Origin: Pseudoneurospora amorphoporcata
Lineage: Eukaryota; Ascomycota; Sordariomycetes; Sordariales; Sordariaceae
Assembly: GCA_033297205.1 (NCBI GenBank)
Contig: MU859181.1
Location: 1-64,000 of the forward strand
Direction: 5' to 3'
Length of the DNA: 64,000 nucleotides
The notes beneath the pieces were generated by a model that saw only the letters and a program-made list of their open reading frames with translations, was not told the origin of the DNA and did no database searches. Numbering within the stretch: the stretch's first letter is position 1; each line of letters begins with the position of its first letter. Positions 22,032 through 31,774 of this stretch are shown here, one piece after another. The position numbers were made by a program, and so were the translations under genes.

Positions 22032-24001
22032 TTAACGCCGCTGACCACCTCCACCGCCCAGCAATCCTCCTCCCCCACCTCCACCGCCCAATAATCCTCC
22101 TCCCTCACCTCCACCACCCAAGCCGCCAAGAACACCGCCCAACAACCCTCCAACACCACTGGTAACACCACCAACGACATCACCAACTCCTCCAAGCAGG
22201 TCGCCCTGTCCAATCTTTCCGACTCCGTCACCTAGGCCGCCAGTGATACCGCTAACGGCACCACCGACACCGCGGCCGAGTCCTCCGACCACTCCTCCGA
22301 GTGGTCCACCAACTGCGTCGCCGAGGCCGCCGACTGTTCCACCAACGGTATCGCCCTGTTTGCAGCGCAAGAAGGATTGGCAAGTCAGCAAGCGATCGGT
22401 TATTTGGCCGTCAGACCGTCCTGAGTCTGGCTCAACCATTGCCAGATCCTCGACTCTTTTTGCCCCTGTTATCCGAACACATGATCAGATGGAGCGTTGA
22501 AGATAGAAACATGAAGCTGCGATGAAGGAAGGGGAAGTGAATGAAAGATGGGGTAGACGGAAGGCGAATCGTGGAAACAAAGGGACCCCAACAAGTCCAT
22601 AACCATCAAACAGGAGCCAGGAGCAAAAACAGCAATGACGAAATAACAAAGGGAAAATCAAGCTTACCAGTCCTTTTCCAATACCTCCCACGGTGTTACC
22701 CAGTCCTTTCGTAACCCCGCCAACCGCGCCCAACGGGCCACCTCTCGCCAACCCATCCGTCGCTCCCTCGACCGTCCTTCCCAATCCTCCCGTCGCCGCA
22801 CCCAACGTATCACCAACACCACCAGCCGCCGCACCAACCGTCTTACCGATACCACCACCAAGTGCGCCCTCAGCCGTGCGTCCAACAGTATCGGTGACCC
22901 CCTTGGCCACCTGGCCGGTAGTATCGAGCGCACCATCGACAGTCTTGCCAACGTTCCCAACAAACCTCGAAGTAGGAATCATCGCTTCAGGCGCGTACTT
23001 CTTCTCTTTCTTCTTCGGCGCTTGGGTCTGTTGTTGTTGATCCAACTCAATCTGCTGCTGCTGCTGCTCCTGCGCAGCAGCAACCTTCTTAGCCCGCTTA
23101 GTCGCCTCAGCATCAGTGGCAGCCTTCTGGCGCGCCGTCTGCGGAGTTGGGACGTGGACCTTAGGCAAAGCAGCCTCGGGCTCGACCTTGACGGGCTTGG
23201 AAGGGTTCATGGCCTCGGACTTGCGCACGGCACGTTTGATGTGCGCTGTCATGGTCGCGGGCCGGATGTTGGGCTTGGAGTTGCCGTCGGCATCGAGAGC
23301 GGGCGAGGAGGATTTGGCGGGCGCGAGAGGCTTGGCGATTGAGGAGCTGGCGGCGGCGACGCGGGCGCCGTGGGGAGTTAAACTACCGTCGGGGTTGTGA
23401 TGGTGGTGGGCGTGGTGACGGCGACCGCGGCGGTGCGAGCTGGTGCTCTCGTGCTTGCTACTATCGTCGGGTTGTGTTGAGGTATGCCGTCTGTGGCTCG
23501 ATGTTTTGGTCGTCGCCGTGGGCGCATGGGTATGGCCGCTCGAGGTGTGCGTATGGGTATGGCCGGATGAAGATTTCTTGGTGCCGGACGAGGGGACTAC
23601 CTTGCGATGATGGGTGCTGCTGCTATGCACAGCATGTGCCGTCTTTTCGGTCGGAGGCGCGGTAGAAGTAGTAGTGGACTTCTTCTTGACGGCATGGTCG
23701 GTTGTCGAGATCTTGTTTTCGTCGATGGGCTTCAATTTCGGCTTCTTGACAACGTTGTCAGTTGTTTCGGCGAGTGGCGTTGTTGATTTGGACTTCGACG
23801 ATGAACTGCGATGCTTCACTTCTTTGACTTCCTTGGGTGCATCTGTCGTTGTTGTCTTCGCTGTTGTGACCTTCTTGACTTTGGGGGTGGAAGCTGTGGG
23901 GTGGTTCCGGCCCTGGGTCAGTCTGTGCCCGAAAGGGGAAAGTGGAGCCTCGACTTACAGACCGCAGTGGGCTGCGTCTTGACCGTTGTTGCCGTCGGCA
24001 T
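22032..24001 (-). CDS. Disordered Ser/Thr/His-rich protein with glycine-rich repeat tail
   Basis: Three exons are supported: 24001-23959 (start MPTATTVKTQ), 23893-22668 and 22355-22032, giving about 530 residues. Intron 1 uses GTAAGT/CCACAG (65 nt); intron 2 uses GTAAGC/AACAG (312 nt), and both keep the frame. The first half is rich in Ser, Thr, His and Lys with repeated GHTHTHTS-like strings and a polyglutamine patch. The second half is built from imperfect units of the type VGG-xx-GGLG and TVGxxxGG, ending in runs of GGGGG. No signal peptide or membrane segment. Function unknown; similar glycine-rich repeats occur in many fungal low-complexity proteins. The exon-intron structure argues that it is a real gene. 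Confidence 0.7.
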
Positions 24002-24843
24002 CGTGCAGTAGTTTCGAGTGGGTAGCGGATCGGGCGGCTACCTATTGCGATATACTAGTGTGTCTCGGAGATTATTTTGACTTTCAAATGCGACGATCCG
24101 ATCTATCGAGAAACAAAAGTCTTCTAGACCAGACACCCGGAAACTTGGGTCTGATATAGGTCAAGATTTGGAACATAGTCACAAGACTACCTTCACACTG
24201 GGCACTAGGCATCATCAGATCATGACGCCCAGAGAGATACAGGATTCCCCGAAACCGAGGGTGACGTCAAAGCGTTCGAACCCCGCGCGACGCAGGACTT
24301 GTTGTGGGCGAAAAATAGTGGGCGCGATCGGGTCGGAATCAGGAAAGCATTAGGAAGCATGGAAAAGGACGCCATGCATAGATGGCTTTCGGCGATGTGA
24401 TTCGCGAGAAGCCTCTCCACTCGCAAACGAAGTGGTGTCCTCGACTGACAACTCCTCGCCACATCCAAGAACCAGCCCCGATTGGTGATCACTTCCGTCA
24501 GAGCCAGCCGCATCACTCTCGAGAAGACTTTCAACGACATCCATGGATTTCACGTTTGGGAGGACTAGGAGGCCTGAGGTCACCAGCGGATGGTGGCCAT
24601 CCCGAAACGGCAAGGAACATGTCAAGCTTCAATAGCTAGGGTTAAGGTACCTCTAATCGAGACCGACAAAGACTTTTGCTGACGGGTACTGCATCACGAA
24701 CAAGAAGTCATCAGTAGGGTCTTTTAATCCAGTGCTATCCATTTCATAAGCCTGGCTGGGTACATGTCAACAATTCCTTCAGCTGTGGCCAAACGGACAA
24801 GCAGGACCGTCGGGCAGGATGTACGAACCCTTCACCACTCCTC

Positions 24844-24883
<40 letters not shown>

Positions 24884-26404
24884 GCTGCCGACATTGTGGC
24901 TTATCGCTCGATAGCTCTCTCCGAGCGAGGAAGCGTTTTTCAAAATGGGATGGGGTCACAAGAAAAGCATCGAGAATGTACATCGTGGCAGATTGGTCAG
25001 TATGAGACTGCAGTTCTCATCCAGGTAGATGAACATTCAATGGAAACAAGGAGTTTTGAGGCAGTATGATAGATTGAGTGAGCTTCCTGCGTGGGGTGGT
25101 AGGTGCACAAATGCAAAACGCCTGAGTGAATGGAAGTAAATGGATGTGGACCACGAAATTAGATACGCAGGACGTCTTCATCACCGCACGTTGCCGGCTC
25201 CCGTCTGCCAGCGTTGCCAGCCGGTAAAAGCGGTTGGCCAACTCGCTTAGGTTGTTCCTGCTACGAATACTTGGCTCGACCGGAGTTGTGTGGTGGAGTC
25301 ATGACTGGACAAGTGAAGGAAGGAACGGGACACCAGCGGGGTAGCCCAAAAATGAGCAACACTCCTTCCTCTTAGTGTCAAAAGCTTCAGTGGCATGGGT
25401 AACGTGTGCGGCTTGCTAAGAGAAAAACACAGGTTCACTTATGGAACAAGTTGTATACCGAGCAAATAATCGTGTGAGCTCAGAATTGTTTAGCGAGCCG
25501 AGCACTGCAAGTCGAAAGCCGTCGAACGACAAGATATCAACACGTCTCAAGCTGATCCGTGAGAATTGTACTGGCATTATTCGCTGTTTTTACTTAACAG
25601 TTTCTTTTTTTTTCAAAAGAGTATGATGGTCCCCAAGCTATCACAAAAGGAGACATGACCGAAATTAGCCTTTCAAACAATGGAAAGCACTGGCTCTACG
25701 TGCTTCCATCATGTTCAAGCTGTGTGTCATAAAATTGGTGAGTGTGCCTGTGCCCTGACTCTATTCTACGCCCGTAGTTCTATATCATTCTACTCATCGA
25801 CCTTCCCTCTATCTACGACTGAGAGACATAAAGCCCTATATCCTGCCCGCCACACGATCAAGAACTTCTCGCAGATGAAGACGAAATCCACGCAATGCTA
25901 AGCTCGACATGGCGAGTAACTACGTTCACTAGTTTACTTTCCTTAATAACACTCATGGCTTTTCATCCCATATTGCTTCAATGCCGGACCGTCATCGTGG
26001 AGACCAGGCCATAGACAAAATGTCCAAGAAGCCAAGCAAATGATCCCCTTCGCTAATGACCTTCACTGCTCCCATTCACTTCAAAATTTGTACTCATGAA
26101 CGGACCACCGTAGCACAACTTTTCTAGTCAGGTCTCTTTGAAAAAAATTTAAGAAAAAAAATATCGAATTCCTCCTCGCTCCAACATTCTAGAGTTTAAC
26201 CCGTCGACTCTTGAAGAAGGGCCTCCAAATTCCAACAACATCATAGCATCGACCAGAGACCACAAGGCCTAGCATCCTCGTCCTTCTACACTTTTATCGC
26301 ACTACAACAACTTCCATTATAAAATTTATCTATAAGACAATGCAGCCCCGATCACCCTCGTTCGGACATGAAACTTTGTTAACAACCTCAAAGATTCGTA
26401 CAAG
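24002..26404. other. Intergenic, 2.4 kb
   Basis: No gene is supported; all frames are below 107 codons. The main feature is a 35-base poly(A) run at 24845-24879. The high end abuts the broken RRM gene. Confidence 0.5.
24845..24879 (+). repeat. Poly(A) tract, 35 bases
   Basis: An uninterrupted run of 35 A, the longest homopolymer in the window. It could be the tail of an inserted cDNA (LINE or processed transcript), but no recognisable coding sequence lies directly upstream on either side. Confidence 0.9.
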
Positions 26405-27314
26405 ATGAGCGGTCGCGACAGAAGGTTACCGCAGTCTTTTTGACTCGAAATCAATTCCCAACCCCAGTTCCACCACAAGCGCAGATGCGCGGCCTGAGCA
26501 GCCTTTAGTCGACACCAAAAGCATTGCATCTTCCGAGTCTTTCCGCCCGGTGGACACAGTGAAGGGTGTGGGCTTCGATTTCTAGCCGAAGAGAAACTCG
26601 AGAAGGGCTTCTCATGGAGGTATAAGGGGAACATCAACAACCCCAAGAACTTCTCGCGCGGTGTTTCTAACCAACCTCCTTACTGGCACCACCGAAAAGA
26701 TTCTTCTTAACGCGATCAGCATCCATGCGCCAATCGGACGCGTCTACGCTACCTCAGTCGCGCATGCACAAGATTCTAACTACCCCGCGGTCTACGCCAA
26801 AGTCGTCATGTTCGATCGCCAGAGCGCTGTTGCCTTATACGACTTCGTCCTTACGCACCGTCTGATCATCGCTAGCCGCACTATCAATATCGTCTAGAAC
26901 AAGAATCGTTCCCCTGTTCAAAGCAAACTGCCTAAGACTGCTTCTCAGGCCCTGGGGATCCTCAGTCCCGTAGTTCTAGAGGTTATCGACTTCCACAGAC
27001 TCTCTCAATTCCTCAAAGCAAACATTCTGTTCCAGACGCAGGATGTTACCGTTGTTCGCGAAGATGCTGAAAAGCAGCTTATTCGTTGGACTTTTTGCAG
27101 CTACAGGGCCCATGTCGAGGCTGCTCGCCAGGCGCTCCTCAAAAAGTGGCCCAGTTTGCACATTCGTTAGGGAATCGACTCTATATCAGTTGCGGTCAAT
27201 CTGGTGCCTATCCTCCACAGCAATGTAAGTCTACCTCCCCGTCCGGAGCCGGCGCAGTCAGTTGGTGACTTGATCACCTTCTCAGATGATGAAGAGGAGG
27301 AAGAATCCTGCTGA
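26405..27314 (+). pseudogene. RRM/RNP-domain protein gene, broken by several frameshifts
   Basis: The gene reads in pieces on different plus-strand frames. ATG 26405 gives MSGRDRRLPQSF; after a shift in the T-run near 26440 a long piece reads SKSIPNPSSTTSADARPEQP. A third frame gives GFSWRYKGNINNPKNFSRGV, and a fourth gives FLTNLLTGTTEKILLNAIS with IGRVYATSV, VYAKVVMFDRQSAVALYDF and NKNRSP. This order (strand, GRVYA, hydrophobic strand, aromatic FYDF) matches an RRM fold seen in fungal RNP-domain proteins. Later pieces read VLEVIDFHRLSQFLKANILFQ and RWTFCSYRAHVEAARQALL, resembling a second half of the same family. The acidic DDEEEEESC end stops at 27314. With three or more shifts and stops, it is not functional. 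Confidence 0.6.
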
Positions 27315-27737
27315 CAATCATACCACTGGTAATCAAATCACGTTTTCCGACGCCGAGTCGAAGGTTGGATCGCACATCTATGGTGTCTGAGGAGAATAGC
27401 ATATACTAACAGCTGGTTAAATCTGGGCTAGATCACGACATGGTTTGAACCTTTACGCATTAGCAGAGCTGGAGTTTAGGAGTTCAGGAAACAACGAGGT
27501 GGCAGCCGGAAAGCAGCTTGTCACTCACGACACCCATTTGTCGGTTTCAATTAGTGCCAGCGTCGAATTGAGAATAGTCATATGAAATTGAATTAGCGAA
27601 ACCCTTGGCCGATTCAGAATGAGCGTGACTGATGTATTCAATGGATTATGACCGCCGAGTGTCATCGACGACCTTGGTGGGAATCAATGATTGCTTGTCT
27701 TGATAGGACCCACAATAAGCACCAAAAGTCATCCAAA
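27315..27737. other. Intergenic
   Basis: Between the broken RRM gene and tRNA-Thr. No feature is seen. Confidence 0.4.
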
Positions 27738-27809
27738 GCCCGCATGGCTCAGTGGTAGAGCGCATCACTAGTAATGATGAGGTCGTCAGTTCGATTCTGG
27801 CTGTGGGCA
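27738..27809 (+). tRNA. tRNA-Thr (AGU), copy 1
   Basis: A 72-base cloverleaf without intron. The acceptor stem pairs GCCCGCA with TGTGGGC; the D-arm contains GCTCAGTGGTAGAGC; the anticodon stem CATCA/TGATG encloses CTAGTAA, giving anticodon AGT; the T-arm has GTTCGATTC. An identical gene lies on the minus strand at 51938-52009. Confidence 0.93.
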
Positions 27810-28277
27810 AACGCTCAATTAGAGCTTCTCTTTTTGCGTTTTTCTGCATGTTCTTCTTGTGCGTGTTCGATGCTATGATTGCCTTTTGTCTTTTTTTTCT
27901 ATTAATACCGATAAATGCACTTTTCACGGCTTGTAAGTCTTGTTTTAAAATGAGATACGATGAAACCGTGAAGGGTTCGTGGAGCAATGCGTTTAGTTTG
28001 TAGCGCAAAGAACAAGGTTTGACAAGAAAATAAGAAATCACCAAGGGAAAAAAGAGGTTAACTTGACAAACTTGTTGGCTATAACTAATGTACAAAATTT
28101 CCAAACTTCCGCAGGTACATACATGAACATGCTTCCTTCCGCTGTAATGCATCCTCATCATCCATCATATGTAAACCCTATGCACGTCATCCCGATCATA
28201 AGCAGAAACACATCCCACTGCAACTACCCATCACTCCCATTCCGTGTTTCTCTCCTGCCACCGCTACCAGCCACCGC
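27810..28277. other. Intergenic downstream of tRNA-Thr and P450
   Basis: T-rich stretches follow the tRNA, including TTTTTTTT near 27890. The high end should be the 3' untranslated region of the P450 gene. Confidence 0.4.
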
Positions 28278-29872
28278 TTACTTCCTCAGCTTCAATGCAA
28301 CCTCCAGTCCAAGGGGCTTCCTCAAGAAGCCCTCCCTAGTATCCAAATGATCCTGCAACAGCTTAACCTCATACCTCCTCGCCCAGGTAGCCACAATAAG
28401 CTTCATCTCCATCTCGGCGACATTCCTGCCAACGCAAGCACGGGGACCATGGCTGAAGGGGACGAAGGCGTTCTTTTGGCGGGGGGTCAACTTCTCCCAC
28501 CTCTCCGGCTTGAACTCATCGGCATCGGGGCCCCAGATCTCCTTGCTGTGGTGGATGCTGTAGGTAGGAACGGAAAGAACAGTGCCGGGAGGGAAGTAGT
28601 GACCTTGGATGTGCACGCCCTGGGGCGCGTCGTAGGGAATCTGGCGAGGGAGACCAATGGCGGCGGTGGAGTGGTAGCGGAGGGCTTCGTTGATGACGGC
28701 TTGGAGGTAAGGGAGATCCTTGACCATGTCGAAGGTGGGCACGTCGACGTCGGCGGGGATGTTGGCGTCGAGCTCGGCCTGGAGCTTCTGCATGACGCCG
28801 GGGGTGCGGACAACGTGGAAGAGGAGGGCGCAGGACGAGTTGGAGGTGGTGTCGGAGCCGGCGATGAGCTGGGTCAGAGCCTCGGCGGTGAGTTCTTCGC
28901 GGCCGAGCGGCTGGCCCTTCTCGTCGCGGCCTTCCATCAGGCGCTGGAGGAGATCCTTGCGGGTTTCGGGGGGAGGGTTGTCGAGGCGGGACTTGACGCA
29001 GGCGATGGCCATACCGGCCAGGTTCTCGACGGCGGTGAGACCCTTGCTGAAGAAGGGGTCGGGGAAGTACTTCGCGAAGGGCTTCAAGGAGGGGTGAATG
29101 CCGATGGTGGCGGAGACCTCACCGCGGCGGTTGAGGATCTCGATGGCGGACGCGTAGATGGGAGGGGAATCGGGGGAGGCGCGGATCTCGGCCATGTCGG
29201 CGCCGGAGGAAAGCATGCCGAAGGGCTGGCCGAAGGCGAGATCACCGATGACGTCGAAAGCGAGGTAGTTGAACCACTCCAGGCAGTCCAGACGAGCGGT
29301 CTTGTCGGCATTCTTGGAGTTCTTGATCATGTTGTCCCACTGCTTGACGAAGAGTTCAAGGTTGGAGTGCATGTAGGGCTCGAACTGCAGAACGGACTTG
29401 GCAGAGAAAGTGTGGGAAACGATCTTGCGCTTGCGGCTGTGCTCAGCACGATCACGGCTGTTGAAGAGACCACGGCGAATGCTGACGAAGGCATCGTAGA
29501 AGTCACTGCGGGTTGTTAGTATGAAGTGATGGTGCCGATAGGATTGAGGAGGGAAACTTACGACTTGAGAAAACCGTTTCCGTGGCCGTAGATGGTAGGG
29601 ATGGCAGCGTCATCCAAGATACTGACGTGGTTGGGTTGGATACGGACAACGGGACCCAACTTCTTGTGAAGCTCGTCCACCCTTTGGTATCTGTTACCTC
29701 TGCGGGCTACCGACAGCAGCCAGAGATCGGTGAACTGGGCTGGGAAGGGAGCGGGGATATTGCGCAGGGCGCTATATGTGACAAAGTAGGGGACAAGATA
29801 GTATAAAACAACGCCCACCAACAAGGCGACGGGCGCCCATGGGGACGCGATAAGGGTGTCGACAATGGCCAT
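28278..29872 (-). CDS. Cytochrome P450, CYP53-like (probable benzoate 4-hydroxylase)
   Basis: Two exons, 29872-29562 and 29505-28278, separated by a 56-nt intron (GTAAGT; CTAAC branch; CGCAG), give 512 residues. An N-terminal membrane anchor (residues 11-31) is followed by a Pro-rich hinge (NIPAPFP). The I-helix motif AGSDTTS is near 319-325, the ExxR motif (EALR) at 377-380, PERW after it, and the heme loop FSHGPRACVG near 454-463 with Cys461 as iron ligand. The N-terminal third (RIQPNHVSI, YGHGNGFLKSDFYDAF, IRRGLFN) resembles CYP53, the fungal benzoate para-hydroxylases feeding the beta-ketoadipate route. That assignment is from memory of the family, not a search. It would act at the ER with a P450 reductase. 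Confidence 0.9.
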
Positions 29873-31774
29873 CTTCAGAATCTCGATGACTGATCAGTAT
29901 GGTGCTGGACGAGTCAAGGAGAGCAGGTCGAGGGAGTGAGATAGAAAGTTGAGAGGAACTGGACTGAAGTTGACATGTCTATAAATACAGAACCAGGCAT
30001 GTGCACTTGAGGCTGCGATGCCAACAGGGATATGACGCTAGCCCTCCCGGGTTGGGCCTAGGACGATCAGTTACTGTGCGAATTGGGGATCTGATGCGTC
30101 TCATCCAGTTTCACGTCGCATTATCCTGCTCTGCTTCACGTTCGTCTGTGTGATTGTCTCTGTTGGGTTGTGAACCCCGCGTTGACTCGCGCCTAACTTG
30201 CCGGGGGTGTGGGGCTCGGGGGTGCTTAGTGATAGATGGAGGTGGAGACGGGCCATGGAAATCTTTTCGCGGGGTACAGAGCCAAGCACGGATACTGAAT
30301 GTTGGCGTTTTCCTGTTACCAAAGTAGCACACGGATACCGAATGTTGGCGTTTTCCTGTTACTAGCAAAACACGCCTCTCCATGAGGAGCGAATCCTGTT
30401 TGTCGGAAGGATGAAGGTGGCAAATCGACTTCGTAATGGCAAATGGAGGTAAGCTCAGTCGGCCCTTTCGGTTGCATCCCTTCCCCATCAATGACGCTAC
30501 CGACAATGCTCCCCGGTTGATCAACCGCCAGCGGCCATGGCCCGGTGTTTGATACCGTTCGCTAACCCCACCCGATTTCTTTTAGCTTTCACTGGGTAGG
30601 CTGGCAGTTTTTGTGGGGTAACGGGGCTCTTGCAGGGGCGCAATTGGGCGTCAGGGTCGTCCAAGCACTCGGCCAAGCCGGCCGAGCAGCACGGCACGCC
30701 GCCCGAGAGGCCCCAGTCCCCCCACGAAGCCGACGATGTGGTGCGGGGACTGCCGTACTCCATCGACCCCAATTTCCGAACCGGCAGTGGAGAGCGGCAA
30801 GAAATTTATTTGTGGGGGAGAGAAAAGTCGGTGGGATTGCCTGGGATGATCAGTGTTCTCGATGCTGGCTCTGACTTGACAGCCTCCGTAAAGCGTTTCG
30901 GCCTCCTCGCGATTCCGAGCCACATCGTTTGTCGCGAGAGAGGAAATGCCATGTAGTATGGAGCGGTGGCCGGGGTTTGCCTCCATTTTCACTTGTCTCG
31001 GATGTGTTGGACGGATGTTGCAAAACTGGGGGTGGCAGCCATATATGTCGTGGTACGTGATACGGTGTACACTACACCGCAGCGAATGCTCGAGAATATT
31101 GGACGGACTGTCACATCCAGCGCCTACCTCCCAGTTTTCTTTCCTGTACGACGCGCGATCTCTCGGCAGGATCGTCATCGCCCGAGGAAATGCATGTGCC
31201 ACGAGACACAAAAAAACATATTTTGGCCCACAAGGAAACAGCCGTTCAGGTGTCCCGAGATGGGTGCTCCCGGCATGAGCGGCCGTTGTCCACCATTGCA
31301 ACCCCAACTTACCAATGGGTTGGGTCTAAAACGACATCTCAAGAAGTGCAGTGATATCAGACTCGAGTAACATACATGACAGAGAACCGGCCCGGCTGGC
31401 CTCACGAAAACAGCTTCGGTGCCATGCACAGAGACAATATAGGAAACCGACAGCGATCCCAATGCAGCACACAGATATGGTATACGAAACAATCCAAGGA
31501 GCGTTAACTTGACTATCCCAGACCCAGCATAAGTATGTCATTGCCTCTGTATAGTAGGACACAACTCTCAATTACATGGTAACATCATCTATCTCCCTGC
31601 CCCATAACGCCAGCGCCATGCATGCTTGGGAGAAACACAAAATCGCCTTGGGCGATTACAATTACAGTGTATGTACTAAACGGACCACCAACCAAGCCTT
31701 GTGTACAATCGCGGGTCGTTGGATTGTGTCGGTCAATTTTCGGCCCACGGAACAGTGGTCATGTCTCGGACCCT
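29873..31774. other. Intergenic, 1.9 kb
   Basis: Promoter side of the P450 gene (29873-30100) followed by sequence without a supported gene. A 33-bp direct repeat lies at 30287-30362. Longer open frames (up to 218 codons) are not recognised and overlap each other on both strands, as expected by chance in GC-rich sequence. Confidence 0.4.
30287..30362. repeat. 33-bp direct repeat, two copies
   Basis: Units at 30287-30319 and 30330-30362 begin CACGGATAC and end TTTTCCTGTTAC, differing at one base (T or C). They are separated by 10 bases. They lie about 430 bp upstream of the P450 start and could be a duplicated regulatory site or simple local duplication. Confidence 0.85.

Noticed and set aside
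22000..22360. Possible CRISPR-like or minisatellite array from the repetitive GGTGG/CCTCC sequence
   Set aside because: The repetition is the codon pattern of the glycine-rich protein tail; there are no spacers of constant length.
28347..29519. 390-codon plus-strand frame antisense to the P450 gene
   Set aside because: It is the mirror of a GC-rich coding frame; its translation is Gly/Val/Glu-rich without domain character, while the minus strand has all P450 motifs and a proper intron.
30651..31307. 218-codon minus-strand frame in the 30-31 kb intergenic region
   Set aside because: Composition is irregular, no homology is recognisable, and competing frames of similar size exist on the other strand.
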